Shown piece by piece: positions 48,959 to 57,092 of a stretch of DNA of 64,000 nt; the first letter of the stretch is position 1; each line of letters starts with the position of its first letter. This stretch comes from Verrucomicrobiaceae bacterium UBA1938. GTDB lineage: Bacteria > Verrucomicrobiota > Verrucomicrobiia > Verrucomicrobiales > Verrucomicrobiaceae. Under the pieces are notes generated by a model. That model was given only the letters and a program-made list of their open reading frames with translations. It was not told the origin of the DNA and did not search any database. The position numbers and the translations under genes are program-made. The stretch lies in NCBI GenBank assembly GCA_002336895.1, contig DDFC01000042.1:124001-188000 (forward strand). The letters run 5' to 3'.

Positions 48959-49393
48959 TCAGGGCATGGCCAGCCAGGCCTTGACCGTTGTCAGGCCCAC
49001 GGAGGGATTGCGGTAAACCGTGTCTGTTTTGGCGACCTTCCCATCGGGCTTGATCAGCGCATAGTAGGCCTTCTCCGGCGGGCCCGGGGTGCGGTAGCGC
49101 TCCAGGTCTTTGTGCCCGCGCTCCAGCACCACGACGATGAAGTTTTCCTTCACCAGCTTTTTCGTTTCCTGCAGGTCCATAAAGGAGGTGATGTCGAAGC
49201 CCGGCCAGCTGCCCCCTTCCATCGGATCATAGCTGAACATGATCACCCGCTTCTTGTCCTTGGCACCGCGCTTGAGAGCTGCATCCACATCATGGCCGGG
49301 AGCATAGCCAAAAACCGCCCTGGCATCAAATTCAGCCGCATTCACTGTTACTACGCATACCAAGGCCATCATCAGCAGGGAAAGTGATTTCAT
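48959..49393 (-). CDS. Secreted thioredoxin-fold-like protein without CxxC
   Basis: The 144-aa product has a signal peptide (MKSLSLLMMALVCVVTVNAA) and a mature part that recalls thioredoxin-like proteins of the DUF255/thioredoxin_7 type. DAALKRGAKDKKRVIMFSYD is the usual strand after a helix, FMDLQETKKLVKENFIVVVL is the next helix-strand pair, and YYALIKPDGKVAKTDTVYR closes the sheet. The redox CxxC motif is missing: MFSYDPMEGGSWP stands in its place, so thiol exchange is unlikely. The gene sits directly behind a perfect palindrome that resembles an NsrR site, 20 nt upstream of the ATG. It converges with the preceding gene. Confidence 0.75.
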   Translation of the reverse strand: MKSLSLLMMALVCVVTVNAAEFDARAVFGYAPGHDVDAALKRGAKDKKRVIMFSYDPMEGGSWPGFDITSFMDLQETKKLVKENFIVVVLERGHKDLERYRTPGPPEKAYYALIKPDGKVAKTDTVYRNPSVGLTTVKAWLAMP

Positions 49394-49412
49394 AAGAATC
49401 CAGCTTAGCACA

Positions 49413-49437
49413 AAAGATGCAACGTCAATGCATCTTT
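49413..49437 (-). promoter_or_regulatory. NsrR-like palindromic operator
   Basis: AAAGATGCA (49413-49421), a 7-nt spacer and TGCATCTTT (49429-49437) form a perfect palindrome. The outer halves AAGATGCA and TGCATCTT with a 7-nt gap match the NsrR consensus layout (Rrf2-family nitric oxide sensor). It lies 20 nt upstream of the thioredoxin-like gene at 48959-49393. Other Rrf2 factors bind related sites, so the regulator is not certain. The spacer (ACGTCAA) does not match the TTT-AAA part of the consensus. Confidence 0.5.
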
Positions 49438-49550
49438 CTGTCTAAAGAGGCTGCTGGATGCTCAGGGGAAAGTGTCTTTCCTTGCCGATGTCTGGCCCGC
49501 CATTGATGGGAGCGAATCCCGAAATTCGCACTCCGATTCAGCAGCGTGCT

Positions 49551-50732
49551 TTACTTCGCCAGCTTGTAGATCGCGCCGTTCCAGTCCAGCACGAGGAGCT
49601 CTCCGGCGGCGTTGGCGCAAAAGGCGGTGGGCTTGACCAGAATGGTGGGCTTCTTCTTGGGATCGGCTGCAGGTGTCTGCGGGCTGGTGTAGAGCAGGTC
49701 ATTGCTCTGCTCCTTGCCGCTGTCGTCGGTCTTGAGCGCCCAGATCTTGCCGAGCACAAAGTCGCCATACACATATTTGCCCTGGAGCTCTGGCAGCGAC
49801 TTGCCGACATAGACGATGCCGCCGGTGATGCTGAGGCCGTCGGCGTGAGTGTAGGAGTGGATGGGCTCGATGAACTTGGCGTCTGCGGGCGGAGTGTCGG
49901 TGTTCAGCGGGAAAGCGGAAGGGCCTTCGCGGAACTGCCAGCCGTAGTTGCCGCCGTTGGTGATCCAGTTGATCTCCTCATAGATGTCCTGGCCCACATC
50001 GGCGCACCAGAGGTGGCCTTTGGCGTCAAAGCTCAGCCCCCAGGGGTTGCGGATGCCATTGGCATAGATCTGCGGCAGGGCGTTCACACCGCTGGCGTAG
50101 GGGTTGTCGGCAGGAATGCCGTAGGCCTTGGAGTAGTCACGGTCGTTCACGTCGATGCGCAGGATCTTGCCGTAGAGCGTGGCATTGAGCTGGGACATCT
50201 TGAGCTCGCCGTTGCGCTTGGAGTTGTCTCCCACGCCGATGTAGAGGAAGCCGTCCGGGCCAAAGAGGATGTTGCCACCGTGGTGGTTCCAGTTCACCAG
50301 CGGGATCTCCAGCAGGCTGCGCTCGGTGCTCTCATCCGCCTTGTCGCCATTGGCCTTCATCTCGGTGATGACGAGGCGCTTGGGCTTCTGCAGAGTGTAG
50401 CAGAGGTAGAAGAGGCCGTTGTCCTTGAACTTCGGGTGGAAGGCCAGACCGTTGAGCCCTTCTTCAAACAGGCCGTCCTTGGCCTCCATGCCTCGCGGAG
50501 AGAGATCGAGAAAGGTCTTGGCCTCGCTGCCTGCTTCGTCTTTGGGCAGGATGAGGATCTGCCCACGCTGCAGCGCCAAAAACTCACGGCCGCTGCCATC
50601 CTCCGGAATCACCACCGCGATGGGCCGCTCCGTTTTGAGCTTTTCATAAACACGGGTCAGCTTGTGGGTATCGGCAGCAAGAGCGGCGGAGCCAGCAGCG
50701 ACGAGGAGGGCAAGAGAGAGCAGGGAGCGCAT
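49551..50732 (-). CDS. Secreted PQQ-type sugar dehydrogenase (Gdh/sorbosone-like)
   Basis: The 393-aa product has a signal peptide (MRSLLSLALLVAAGSAALAA) and a six-bladed quinoprotein propeller. EEGLNGLAFHPKFKDNGLFY is the typical blade start, WNHHGGNILFGPDGFLYIGV holds the active-site histidine region, GVNALPQIYANGIRNPWGLS and WCADVGQDIYEEINWI follow, and SITGGIVYVGKSLPELQGKY closes the fold. Members oxidise aldose sugars using PQQ in the periplasm; some lack activity. Length is typical (about 390). It resembles the dehydrogenase propeller of the 1312-aa protein in overall class only. Confidence 0.9.
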   Translation of the reverse strand: MRSLLSLALLVAAGSAALAADTHKLTRVYEKLKTERPIAVVIPEDGSGREFLALQRGQILILPKDEAGSEAKTFLDLSPRGMEAKDGLFEEGLNGLAFHPKFKDNGLFYLCYTLQKPKRLVITEMKANGDKADESTERSLLEIPLVNWNHHGGNILFGPDGFLYIGVGDNSKRNGELKMSQLNATLYGKILRIDVNDRDYSKAYGIPADNPYASGVNALPQIYANGIRNPWGLSFDAKGHLWCADVGQDIYEEINWITNGGNYGWQFREGPSAFPLNTDTPPADAKFIEPIHSYTHADGLSITGGIVYVGKSLPELQGKYVYGDFVLGKIWALKTDDSGKEQSNDLLYTSPQTPAADPKKKPTILVKPTAFCANAAGELLVLDWNGAIYKLAK

Positions 50733-50905
50733 AGGATGGATTCGAGATAGTCAGTCTATGCGGGCCGAGTCTTGCAGGGCAATGAGGATTTTTTTCCCCA
50801 GAGGGGGAGATGCATCGCACGAACTGATCACCAATCCCCCCGACGTCAAACCACCCGGTCATTGACCGCCCGCCGAATGCTTCTATCCTGCGCGTCCCAA
50901 AACCC

Positions 50906-52420
50906 ATGAGCAACGCCACCGCCATCACCCCCACACGTGCCCAAGACTTTCCCGAATGGTACCAGCAGGTCGTTCGTGCCGCCGACATGGCGGAGAACTC
51001 CGAGGTGCGCGGCTGCATGGTCATCAAGCCCTGGGGCTACGGCCTGTGGGAGAGCATCCAGCGCCAGCTCGATGCCAAGTTCAAGGCCACCGGCCACGTG
51101 AACGCCTACTTCCCCCTGCTGATCCCCCTGAGCTATCTGGAAAAGGAAGCGCAGCATGCCGAGGGCTTTGCCACGGAGTGCGCCGTCGTCACCCATCATC
51201 GCCTGGAGGCGCAGAAGCAGCCGGACGGCACCACCAAGATGATCCCCACCGGCGAGCTGGCCGAGCCCTTCGTCATCCGCCCAACCTCCGAAACCATCAT
51301 CGGCGCCGCCTTTGCCCGCTGGGTGGAAAGCTACCGCGACCTGCCGCTGCTGATCAACCAGTGGTGCAACGTCATGCGCTGGGAAATGCGCCCGCGCCTT
51401 TTCCTGCGCACCGCCGAGTTCCTCTGGCAGGAAGGCCACACCGCGCACGAAACGGAAGAAGAGGCCATCGTGGAAACCCGCACCATGCACAAGGTGTATG
51501 AGGAATTCCTGCGCGACCATCTGGCCATTCCGGTGATCCCTGGCGAGAAGACCGAGCGCGAGCGCTTCCCCGGCGCGGTGCAGACCTTCACCGTTGAAGC
51601 CATGGTGCAGGACAGAAAGGCCATCCAGGCCGGCACCTCCCACTACCTGGGGCAGAATTTCTCCAAAGCTGCGAACATCCAGTTCCTCGGCCGCGACAAC
51701 ACCCGCCAGCTGGCCTACACCACGAGCTGGGGCGTGAGCACGCGCATGATCGGCACGCTGATCATGGCGCATGGCGACGACGACGGCGTGATCATCCCGC
51801 CGCGCGTGGCACCAACTCAGATCGTCATCCTGCCTGTGACTCCGAAGCCGGACACCCGCCAGGAGGTCATCGACGCCTGCGAGGCGCTGGCGCAGACGCT
51901 GCGCACGCAGACCTTTGCCGGCGAGCCGCTGCGCGTGCATGTGGACAAGCGCGACCTTCAGGGCGGCGCGAAGAACTGGGAGTGGATCAAGAAAGGCGTG
52001 CCGATGCGTCTCGAAATGGGACCGCGCGACATCACCAGCCGCAGCGTGGCCGTGTGCCGCCGCGACCAGGGACCGAAGGCCAAGGAATTCGTGCCCAAGG
52101 AAGACCTCATCCAGTCCGTGACCGAGCGCCTGCAGGAAATCCAGGACGCCCTGCTGGCCCGCGCCACCGCGCTGCGCGATGCCAACATGAAGAAGCTGGA
52201 GACGCTCGAAGAATTCAAAGCCTTCTTTGCCGAAGGCTCCGAAGGAGGCTTTGCCCTCATGCACTGGGCAGGCAGCAGCGAGGAGGAAGAAACGCTGAGC
52301 AAGGACATGAAGGTCACCATCCGCTGCATCCCGCACGGCGACCAGTTTGCCGAAGAAGGGAAATGCTTCCTCACCGGCAAGCCGAGCACCCGCCGCGTGG
52401 TGTTTGCGCGGAGTTATTGA
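50906..52420 (+). CDS. proS: Prolyl-tRNA synthetase (archaeal/eukaryotic-like class)
   Basis: The 504-aa enzyme charges tRNA-Pro. It belongs to the shorter ProRS type (about 480-505 aa) shared with archaea and some bacteria, not the long bacterial type with an editing insertion. Motifs are VRGCMVIKPWGYGLWESIQR, the motif 2 region VIRPTSETIIGAAFARWVES, RWEMRPRLFLRTAEFLWQEG, and HYLGQNFSKAANIQFLG. The class II motif 3 is TSWGVSTRMIGTLIMAHGDD. The C-terminal region ends FARSY, a tyrosine end typical of this class. There is no Shine-Dalgarno sequence before the ATG. Confidence 0.96.
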   Translation: MSNATAITPTRAQDFPEWYQQVVRAADMAENSEVRGCMVIKPWGYGLWESIQRQLDAKFKATGHVNAYFPLLIPLSYLEKEAQHAEGFATECAVVTHHRLEAQKQPDGTTKMIPTGELAEPFVIRPTSETIIGAAFARWVESYRDLPLLINQWCNVMRWEMRPRLFLRTAEFLWQEGHTAHETEEEAIVETRTMHKVYEEFLRDHLAIPVIPGEKTERERFPGAVQTFTVEAMVQDRKAIQAGTSHYLGQNFSKAANIQFLGRDNTRQLAYTTSWGVSTRMIGTLIMAHGDDDGVIIPPRVAPTQIVILPVTPKPDTRQEVIDACEALAQTLRTQTFAGEPLRVHVDKRDLQGGAKNWEWIKKGVPMRLEMGPRDITSRSVAVCRRDQGPKAKEFVPKEDLIQSVTERLQEIQDALLARATALRDANMKKLETLEEFKAFFAEGSEGGFALMHWAGSSEEEETLSKDMKVTIRCIPHGDQFAEEGKCFLTGKPSTRRVVFARSY

Positions 52421-52444
52421 GCTAGGTCACGGGCTGACGAAATT

Positions 52445-52541
52445 CGCGACAGCGTCCCGGAGTGCTCCAGTCCTCTGGAGCTTTACGAGTGCCTTGGGTA
52501 TTCGAAAAGCGCCGGAGGTCCGGCGCACTCCAGAACGCAAA
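52445..52541. repeat. Hairpin-rich intergenic element after proS
   Basis: It opens with CGCGACAGCGTCCCGGAGTG (52445-52464), similar to the arm of the element at 18284. Two perfect hairpins follow: CTCCAG/CTGGAG (52465-52470 and 52475-52480) and GCGCCGG/CCGGCGC (52509-52515 and 52520-52526). The end GCGCACTCCAGAACGC pairs partly with the opening. It occupies the gap between the convergent proS and the propeller gene. Confidence 0.75.
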
Positions 52542-52557
52542 GCGCACGCGCTCGCCC

Positions 52558-53451
52558 CTATCGCAAAATCTCGCCCTTCGTCACATCTCCGGGCACATCC
52601 AGCAGCATGATCTGATTGATGGTCTTGAATTGCGCGTGGTCGGCCACGCTCCAGACGATCTTTTTGTCCCGCGTGACTTCGATGACCTGGGCCTGCTCGC
52701 CGATGTGGCCGTGGCCGAGATAGACACAGAAGACAGTGTTGCCATTGGGCAGGCGCTGGCAGCCGGCCATGAGGCGCAGAGTGTAGCCTGGGATGTCGTT
52801 TTTCTTGAGCTCCCACACGATGTTTTCTTTGGCATCGATCTCGCGCACTTCGTGGCCGTCGCCGCAGGTGATGAGCAGGTGGCCTTCCGGCAGGGGAACG
52901 ACTTCATGCGGATCTCCGGGGACTTTGATCTGGCGCAGCACTTTGCCGTCGCCATCGAGTTCGACGATTTTGCCCTCGCCTTTGAAAGCCACGAGGTAGT
53001 GGCCGTTGGCCAGCTTGCGCGTGCCGCGAAACTGGTTGTGCAGCTTGATCTCCGGCGCGGCAGTTAGCTTGATCTCCTTGGCGATCTTGCCTGCGCGATC
53101 CACCTCGATGATGCGGCTCGTTCCGCATTCCACGATCATCACATTCCCATCTGGCAGCGGCTGGCAGGCGTGCACCTCCACCTTCACATCCGTGGGGGCC
53201 TTGTACTCCCAGACGACCTTCTTGTCAGGCGTCACCTCCAGCGCACCGCTGACAAAGCAGAAGAGGTAATTTCCATTTGGCAGCTTCCAGCAGTCCTGCG
53301 GGGCTTTGCAGTCCCACTGCCACTCGATTTTGCCCTCGGCGGAAACCACACATACCTTGCCGCCGCCGTAGTCACAGCAGAGAAACGGATGCGCCGCAGC
53401 AGCGGAGGAGGCAAAGGCGAATAGGATGGCAAGAAGTCGGAGCGTGGGCAT
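52558..53451 (-). CDS. Secreted beta-propeller protein
   Basis: The 297-aa product has a signal peptide (MPTLRLLAILFAFASSAAAA) and repeated blade motifs: HACQPLPDGNVMIVECGTSR, GTRKLANGHYLVAFKGEGKI, VVPLPEGHLLITCGDGHEVR and GCQRLPNGNTVFCVYLGHGH. Each has the pattern L-P-N/D-G-N then a strand. It recalls PQQ-like or arylsulfotransferase-like propellers used for binding, and no catalytic residues were recognised. It lies 82 nt after rex on the same strand. The function is unknown. Confidence 0.8.
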   Translation of the reverse strand: MPTLRLLAILFAFASSAAAAHPFLCCDYGGGKVCVVSAEGKIEWQWDCKAPQDCWKLPNGNYLFCFVSGALEVTPDKKVVWEYKAPTDVKVEVHACQPLPDGNVMIVECGTSRIIEVDRAGKIAKEIKLTAAPEIKLHNQFRGTRKLANGHYLVAFKGEGKIVELDGDGKVLRQIKVPGDPHEVVPLPEGHLLITCGDGHEVREIDAKENIVWELKKNDIPGYTLRLMAGCQRLPNGNTVFCVYLGHGHIGEQAQVIEVTRDKKIVWSVADHAQFKTINQIMLLDVPGDVTKGEILR

Positions 53452-53533
53452 GATAAAAAGGCTGGCCCACATCAACGTACACCGCAGGGCGTTTGATTCA
53501 CGCCATTCGCAGCGCGCATCCCCCGCCAAACAA

Positions 53534-54151
53534 TCAGCGGATGAAGTAGCTCAGGTTTTCCAGCTCCACGGCCAGATCCACGCTGTTCACGACCACGTTT
53601 TCTGGCACGTCGAGCACGGTGGGGGAGAAGTTCAGGATGGCCTGGATGCCGTGCTGCACCATCTCATTGACCACAGACTGGGCGCTGCTGGCAGGCACGG
53701 AGAGAATGGCCATTTTCACACTCTGGCGACGGATGAATTCGGGCATGTCCGTCATGGCCAGCACCGGCACATTGACTCCCGGCACCTTGCGCGGAGAGAG
53801 GTCGAATGCGGCGGCGATTTCAAAGCCCTCCTTGCGGAAGCCGCCGTAGCGCAGCAGTGCGGAACCGAGATTACCCACGCCCACCAGGATCACGGGCTGC
53901 AGCTTGTTCTGGCCCAGCACGTCGCCGATGGTGCCGCTGAGGGCGTCCACATTGTAGCCCAGACCGCGTGTGCCCAGCTGACCAAAGTAAGCCAGATCTT
54001 TGCGCAGCTGCGTGGACTTCACCCCGGCGGCCTTGGCCAGGGCGGCGGAGGACACCGTGTCCACCTGATTTTCACGCAGACGCTGCAGGCAGCGCTGGTA
54101 GATCGACAGGCGGTAGATCGATTTGCGGGGGATGTCTATTCGGGTGGCCAT
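53534..54151 (-). CDS. rex: Redox-sensing transcriptional repressor Rex
   Basis: The 205-aa regulator senses the NADH/NAD+ ratio and represses fermentation and respiration genes. The winged-helix DNA-binding part is IDIPRKSIYRLSIYQRCLQR to STQLRKDLAYFGQLGTRGLG, and the Rossmann part is VILVGVGNLGSALLRY (GxGxxG at 91-96). KMAILSVPASSAQSVVNEMV and ILNFSPTVLDVPENVVVNSV complete it. Length fits the family (about 205-215). A palindrome GTGAAAATTCAC (54166-54177) sits just upstream and may be its own operator. ATG 54151 is chosen over a more upstream start. Confidence 0.95.
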   Translation of the reverse strand: MATRIDIPRKSIYRLSIYQRCLQRLRENQVDTVSSAALAKAAGVKSTQLRKDLAYFGQLGTRGLGYNVDALSGTIGDVLGQNKLQPVILVGVGNLGSALLRYGGFRKEGFEIAAAFDLSPRKVPGVNVPVLAMTDMPEFIRRQSVKMAILSVPASSAQSVVNEMVQHGIQAILNFSPTVLDVPENVVVNSVDLAVELENLSYFIR

Positions 54152-54165
54152 TTTGGGGGAACAAT

Positions 54166-54177
54166 GTGAAAATTCAC
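54166..54177 (-). promoter_or_regulatory. Rex-like palindrome upstream of rex
   Basis: GTGAAAATTCAC is a perfect 12-nt palindrome 15 nt upstream of the rex ATG. The Rex consensus is TTGTGAA-N4-TTCACAA; here the halves are present but the spacing is shorter by two bases. GTGAAAATTCA also appears in the dnaA upstream region (15456-15466). Autoregulation is inferred. Confidence 0.4.
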
Positions 54178-54219
54178 CCAAACATAACGAATGTCAAACG
54201 TGGCTAGGTTGCAGGCCTA

Positions 54220-55011
54220 TCACTTCAAGGGGCCGGCCTGAGGATCCGGTGTGCTCCGGACGGGGGCTGCATCGGGAATGCGCTGGGCTGCGGGGATGTG
54301 CAGATTCTGCTCCAGCATCTTGAGGTACTCGATCAGCCCCGGTGTGGCCTTCTTTTCATCGTAGAGTTTTTTCAGAATACCGTAGCCTTTTTGCCACGAG
54401 GCGGGGTCGGTGGATTGGGCGTAGGCGTAGGCGGCGAAGCGCTGGGTGAAGTTCAGCCCTCCGTTCTGGAAGGCGTTCCAGTAGGCATCTCCGGCGGCCT
54501 TGAAATCCTTGCTGCGGTTCCAGTGGATGTCCCCGAGCTTCTGCCACAGGCGCGGATTGTCGGGCAGGAATTTGAGGCCCTCGGTCAGGATGTCGATGCC
54601 GCGTTTCACATAGGCCTGGTATAGCTGGCCGCGCAGGCCGGGCTTGAGATCTTCGCTGTAGAGGTAGTAGGACGCGGCATTGTATGCCATGTGCCAGGAT
54701 GCCTCCTCCCAGTAGCTGGCGTTGCGCGGCTGCAGGCGATTCACGAAGTTATAATATTTGTCCACTTGTGCCCAGTCCACGTTAGTGAATGCCACATATG
54801 CCTGGAGCTGGAAAACGGTGGCCACCAGTCCGCGCAGCCCGCCTAGTGTTGCGGCCAGGCCCATCTGGCCCATGTTTTCCCCGGTGCCCAGGTTCATGGG
54901 CTCGTCCACCAACCGCATGCGCCGCAGATCACGCGTGACGTGCTGCTCCAGCGGGAGCTTTAGCACGCCAAAAATCAGCAGCACGGCGAGGGCCTGGAGT
55001 TTTCGTTTCAT
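54220..55011 (-). CDS. TPR-like protein of the ABC operon
   Basis: The 263-aa product has an N-terminal anchor or signal (MKRKLQALAVLLIFGVLKLP) and a helical body with TPR-like pairs: YYNFVNRLQPRNASYWEEAS, GIDILTEGLKFLPDNPRLWQ, KLGDIHWNRSKDFKAAGDAY and GYGILKKLYDEKKATPGLIE. The start overlaps the permease stop by 4 nt, so it is translationally coupled to the ABC permease. Such proteins often assist ABC-2 systems in Verrucomicrobia; the role is unknown. The C-terminus is proline-rich. Confidence 0.75.
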   Translation of the reverse strand: MKRKLQALAVLLIFGVLKLPLEQHVTRDLRRMRLVDEPMNLGTGENMGQMGLAATLGGLRGLVATVFQLQAYVAFTNVDWAQVDKYYNFVNRLQPRNASYWEEASWHMAYNAASYYLYSEDLKPGLRGQLYQAYVKRGIDILTEGLKFLPDNPRLWQKLGDIHWNRSKDFKAAGDAYWNAFQNGGLNFTQRFAAYAYAQSTDPASWQKGYGILKKLYDEKKATPGLIEYLKMLEQNLHIPAAQRIPDAAPVRSTPDPQAGPLK

Positions 55012-55934
55012 AGTTCCTTTTCCACAAAGACCAGATGCGTGATGAAGAGGTACACGCCCAGGTAGAGTGCGGCGATGCCGGTCATGTCGTTCACTGCATT
55101 CCAAGGGACGATCTGTCCGTTTGTGACGCTGTCCACCACGTCGAACTGGGTTAGGTCGGGAATGATGGCTGCCAGGACAAAAGATGCGACATGCTTTGCT
55201 GTGCTGTGCAGATTGGGCTGGAAAAAGTAGTCGCGAATCAGTGCCTCTCCATGGCCGATGAGCGTGATGCAAAAGGTGATGACGATGGTGAAGAGCGTGG
55301 AGCTCGCGATGCAGGAGATTATCATGGCCACGGCGGTAACAACAGAGGCCTTCAGAAAGATGGCCCACACGGCCCAGTGCAGATTCCACGTGAGGCCCTG
55401 TCGGGCCACGATCTCGCTCAGCTGCGCCAGAGCCTCAGGGGTGTCCTGCTTGTCCTGGTGCAGCTGTGCTACAGCGGCGTCAAACAGCACGGACTGCTGC
55501 ATCCACAGGATGAGGCTGAGAATGGCGTCCATGATGACCAGCCCGCTGGCGATGAGCATGAGCACGCCTATAAATTTCCCCAGCAGATAGTCAAAGCGCG
55601 GCACGGGCTTGGACAGGATGGTGTAGAGCGTGCGGTCCTCCAGGTCTTTCGGCAGCAGCAAGGCGGTGGCGACGATGCCGATAACAATGCTGAAGATCTG
55701 CAGGCTGCCCAAAGAAAAGCTTTTGAGCTGGCCGAGCTGCTTTTCGGGATTGATGACGGAAAGACCAAAACCCATGGCAACTACCAGTGCGCAGAGCACC
55801 AGCAGGAAGGGCAGGATCTTCATGCGCATGAGCTGTGTCATGGTGGCGTGGGCCAGCGTCCACACGCGTGAGGGGGAAAAGCGCACCGTGGGTGTGCTGA
55901 AGGAGGCGGAAGTCTGTGCGGCGGCCTGGCTCAT
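55008..55934 (-). CDS. ABC transporter permease (ABC-2 type)
   Basis: The 308-aa product has about six spans: ILPFLLVLCALVVAMGFGLS, GSLQIFSIVIGIVATALLLP, GVLMLIASGLVIMDAILSLI, VVTAVAMIISCIASSTLFTI, VITFCITLIGHGEALI and AALYLGVYLFITHLVFV. LEDRTLYTILSKPVPRFDYL is the conserved coupling sequence of ABC-2 permeases. It overlaps the ATPase upstream (ATGA, 4 nt) and the TPR gene downstream (4 nt), forming a tightly coupled set. Confidence 0.88.
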   Translation of the reverse strand: MSQAAAQTSASFSTPTVRFSPSRVWTLAHATMTQLMRMKILPFLLVLCALVVAMGFGLSVINPEKQLGQLKSFSLGSLQIFSIVIGIVATALLLPKDLEDRTLYTILSKPVPRFDYLLGKFIGVLMLIASGLVIMDAILSLILWMQQSVLFDAAVAQLHQDKQDTPEALAQLSEIVARQGLTWNLHWAVWAIFLKASVVTAVAMIISCIASSTLFTIVITFCITLIGHGEALIRDYFFQPNLHSTAKHVASFVLAAIIPDLTQFDVVDSVTNGQIVPWNAVNDMTGIAALYLGVYLFITHLVFVEKEL

Positions 55935-56794
55935 GATTTTTTCGGTTCGTTGGTGGCTTCCAGAAACAGGCGCTCCAGCGTGGTGCGCGGGTGGCCGCTG
56001 CGCAGCAGGCGGGTGTCTCCGCCCTCGGCTTTCACGAGGGCATCGATCTTGGCCAGCAGGGCGGGGGATGCGTTTTCCAGCACCATCTCGGTCTGATTTT
56101 CCACGGCGATGAGATCCTCCAGCCGTCCCTCGCGCACCATGCGCCCGTGGGCCATGATGCCCACGCGGTCGCACACCTCCTGCATCTGCTCTAGGAGGTG
56201 GGAGGTGACGAGCACGGTGATGCCGCGTGCGCGGAATTCGATGATGAGATCCCGGATGATGCGAGAGCCCGCAGGGTCCACGCCGGCGGTGGGCTCGTCC
56301 AGCACGAGAAGGCGTGGCTCATGGATGAGCGCCTGCGCCAGCCCGAGGCGTTGCAGCATGCCTTTGGAGTAGCCGCCCACGCGGCGTGTGGCCGCGTCTT
56401 CCAGACCTGTCAGCGCCAGCATCTCATCGGCGCGGGATTTGAGTTTGGCACCGTTCATGCCGCAGAGCCTGCCGTAAAAGTGCAGCGTCTCGCGGCCGTT
56501 GAGGTGCTTGTAGAAATACGGGTTCTCAGGCAGGAAGCCCACGCTGTGGCGGCTGGCCACCTCCGTGCTCGGGATGCCGAAGATGCTGGTCTCTCCCGCC
56601 GTGGGTTTCAGCAGGCCGAGGATGACCTTCATGGTGGTGGACTTGCCGGAGCCGTTGGGGCCGATGAGACCATAAACCTCTCCGGCCTCCACCGTGAGAG
56701 ACACATCGTGCACGGCACGGAAGGCACCTTTCCCAAGACTGCCTTTGAAGATCTTGGTCAGGTTTTTGACAGAGACTGCAGGCGTGGTGCTCAT
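55931..56794 (-). CDS. ABC transporter ATP-binding protein
   Basis: The 287-aa ATPase has Walker A GPNGSGKST, the Q-loop SVGFLPENPYFYKHLNGRET, the signature GYSKGMLQRLGLAQALIHEP, Walker B LLVLDEPTAGVDP and the H-loop VTSHLLEQ. The C-terminal part (NASPALLAKIDALVKAEGGD) is a short extension. It resembles the NatA/CcmA-type ATPases of ABC-2 exporters. It starts 19 nt after the acylphosphatase stop and overlaps the permease by 4 nt. Confidence 0.92.
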   Translation of the reverse strand: MSTTPAVSVKNLTKIFKGSLGKGAFRAVHDVSLTVEAGEVYGLIGPNGSGKSTTMKVILGLLKPTAGETSIFGIPSTEVASRHSVGFLPENPYFYKHLNGRETLHFYGRLCGMNGAKLKSRADEMLALTGLEDAATRRVGGYSKGMLQRLGLAQALIHEPRLLVLDEPTAGVDPAGSRIIRDLIIEFRARGITVLVTSHLLEQMQEVCDRVGIMAHGRMVREGRLEDLIAVENQTEMVLENASPALLAKIDALVKAEGGDTRLLRSGHPRTTLERLFLEATNEPKKS

Positions 56795-56813
56795 GCGGGT
56801 GGTTGGGGCTGGT

Positions 56814-57092
56814 TTACGCCACGATGGAAAATCCACGCAGACCGGGCTGCGCGGCAATGGAATTCACTTCTCTTTCTTTGATGTGGGAGCCCAGGCTGCT
56901 CGTCTGGATGTCCTCCAGAAAGGCGTCCAGCTCATCGGACTCAAAGGACTGCGCCAGCATCTCCACGCGGCCATCGGGCAGGTTCTTGACCCAGCCGGTG
57001 ACGTCAAAGCCGGAGGCGATGCGCTTGGTGCTGTAACGAAAGCCCACGCCCTGGACGCGGCCTGAATAGAAAACATGTTTGGCGGTCATCAT
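56814..57092 (-). CDS. acyP: Acylphosphatase
   Basis: The 92-aa product hydrolyses carboxyl-phosphate bonds. FYSGRVQGVGFRYSTKRIA has the phosphate-binding loop with Arg19, and VTGWVKNLPDGRVEMLAQS holds the catalytic Asn37. Length and motifs match the family. Its start overlaps the stop of the upstream gene (57089-58576) by 4 nt, and an ABC ATPase gene follows. Acylphosphatases are usually single genes, so this operon position is unusual. Confidence 0.93.
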   Translation of the reverse strand: MMTAKHVFYSGRVQGVGFRYSTKRIASGFDVTGWVKNLPDGRVEMLAQSFESDELDAFLEDIQTSSLGSHIKEREVNSIAAQPGLRGFSIVA

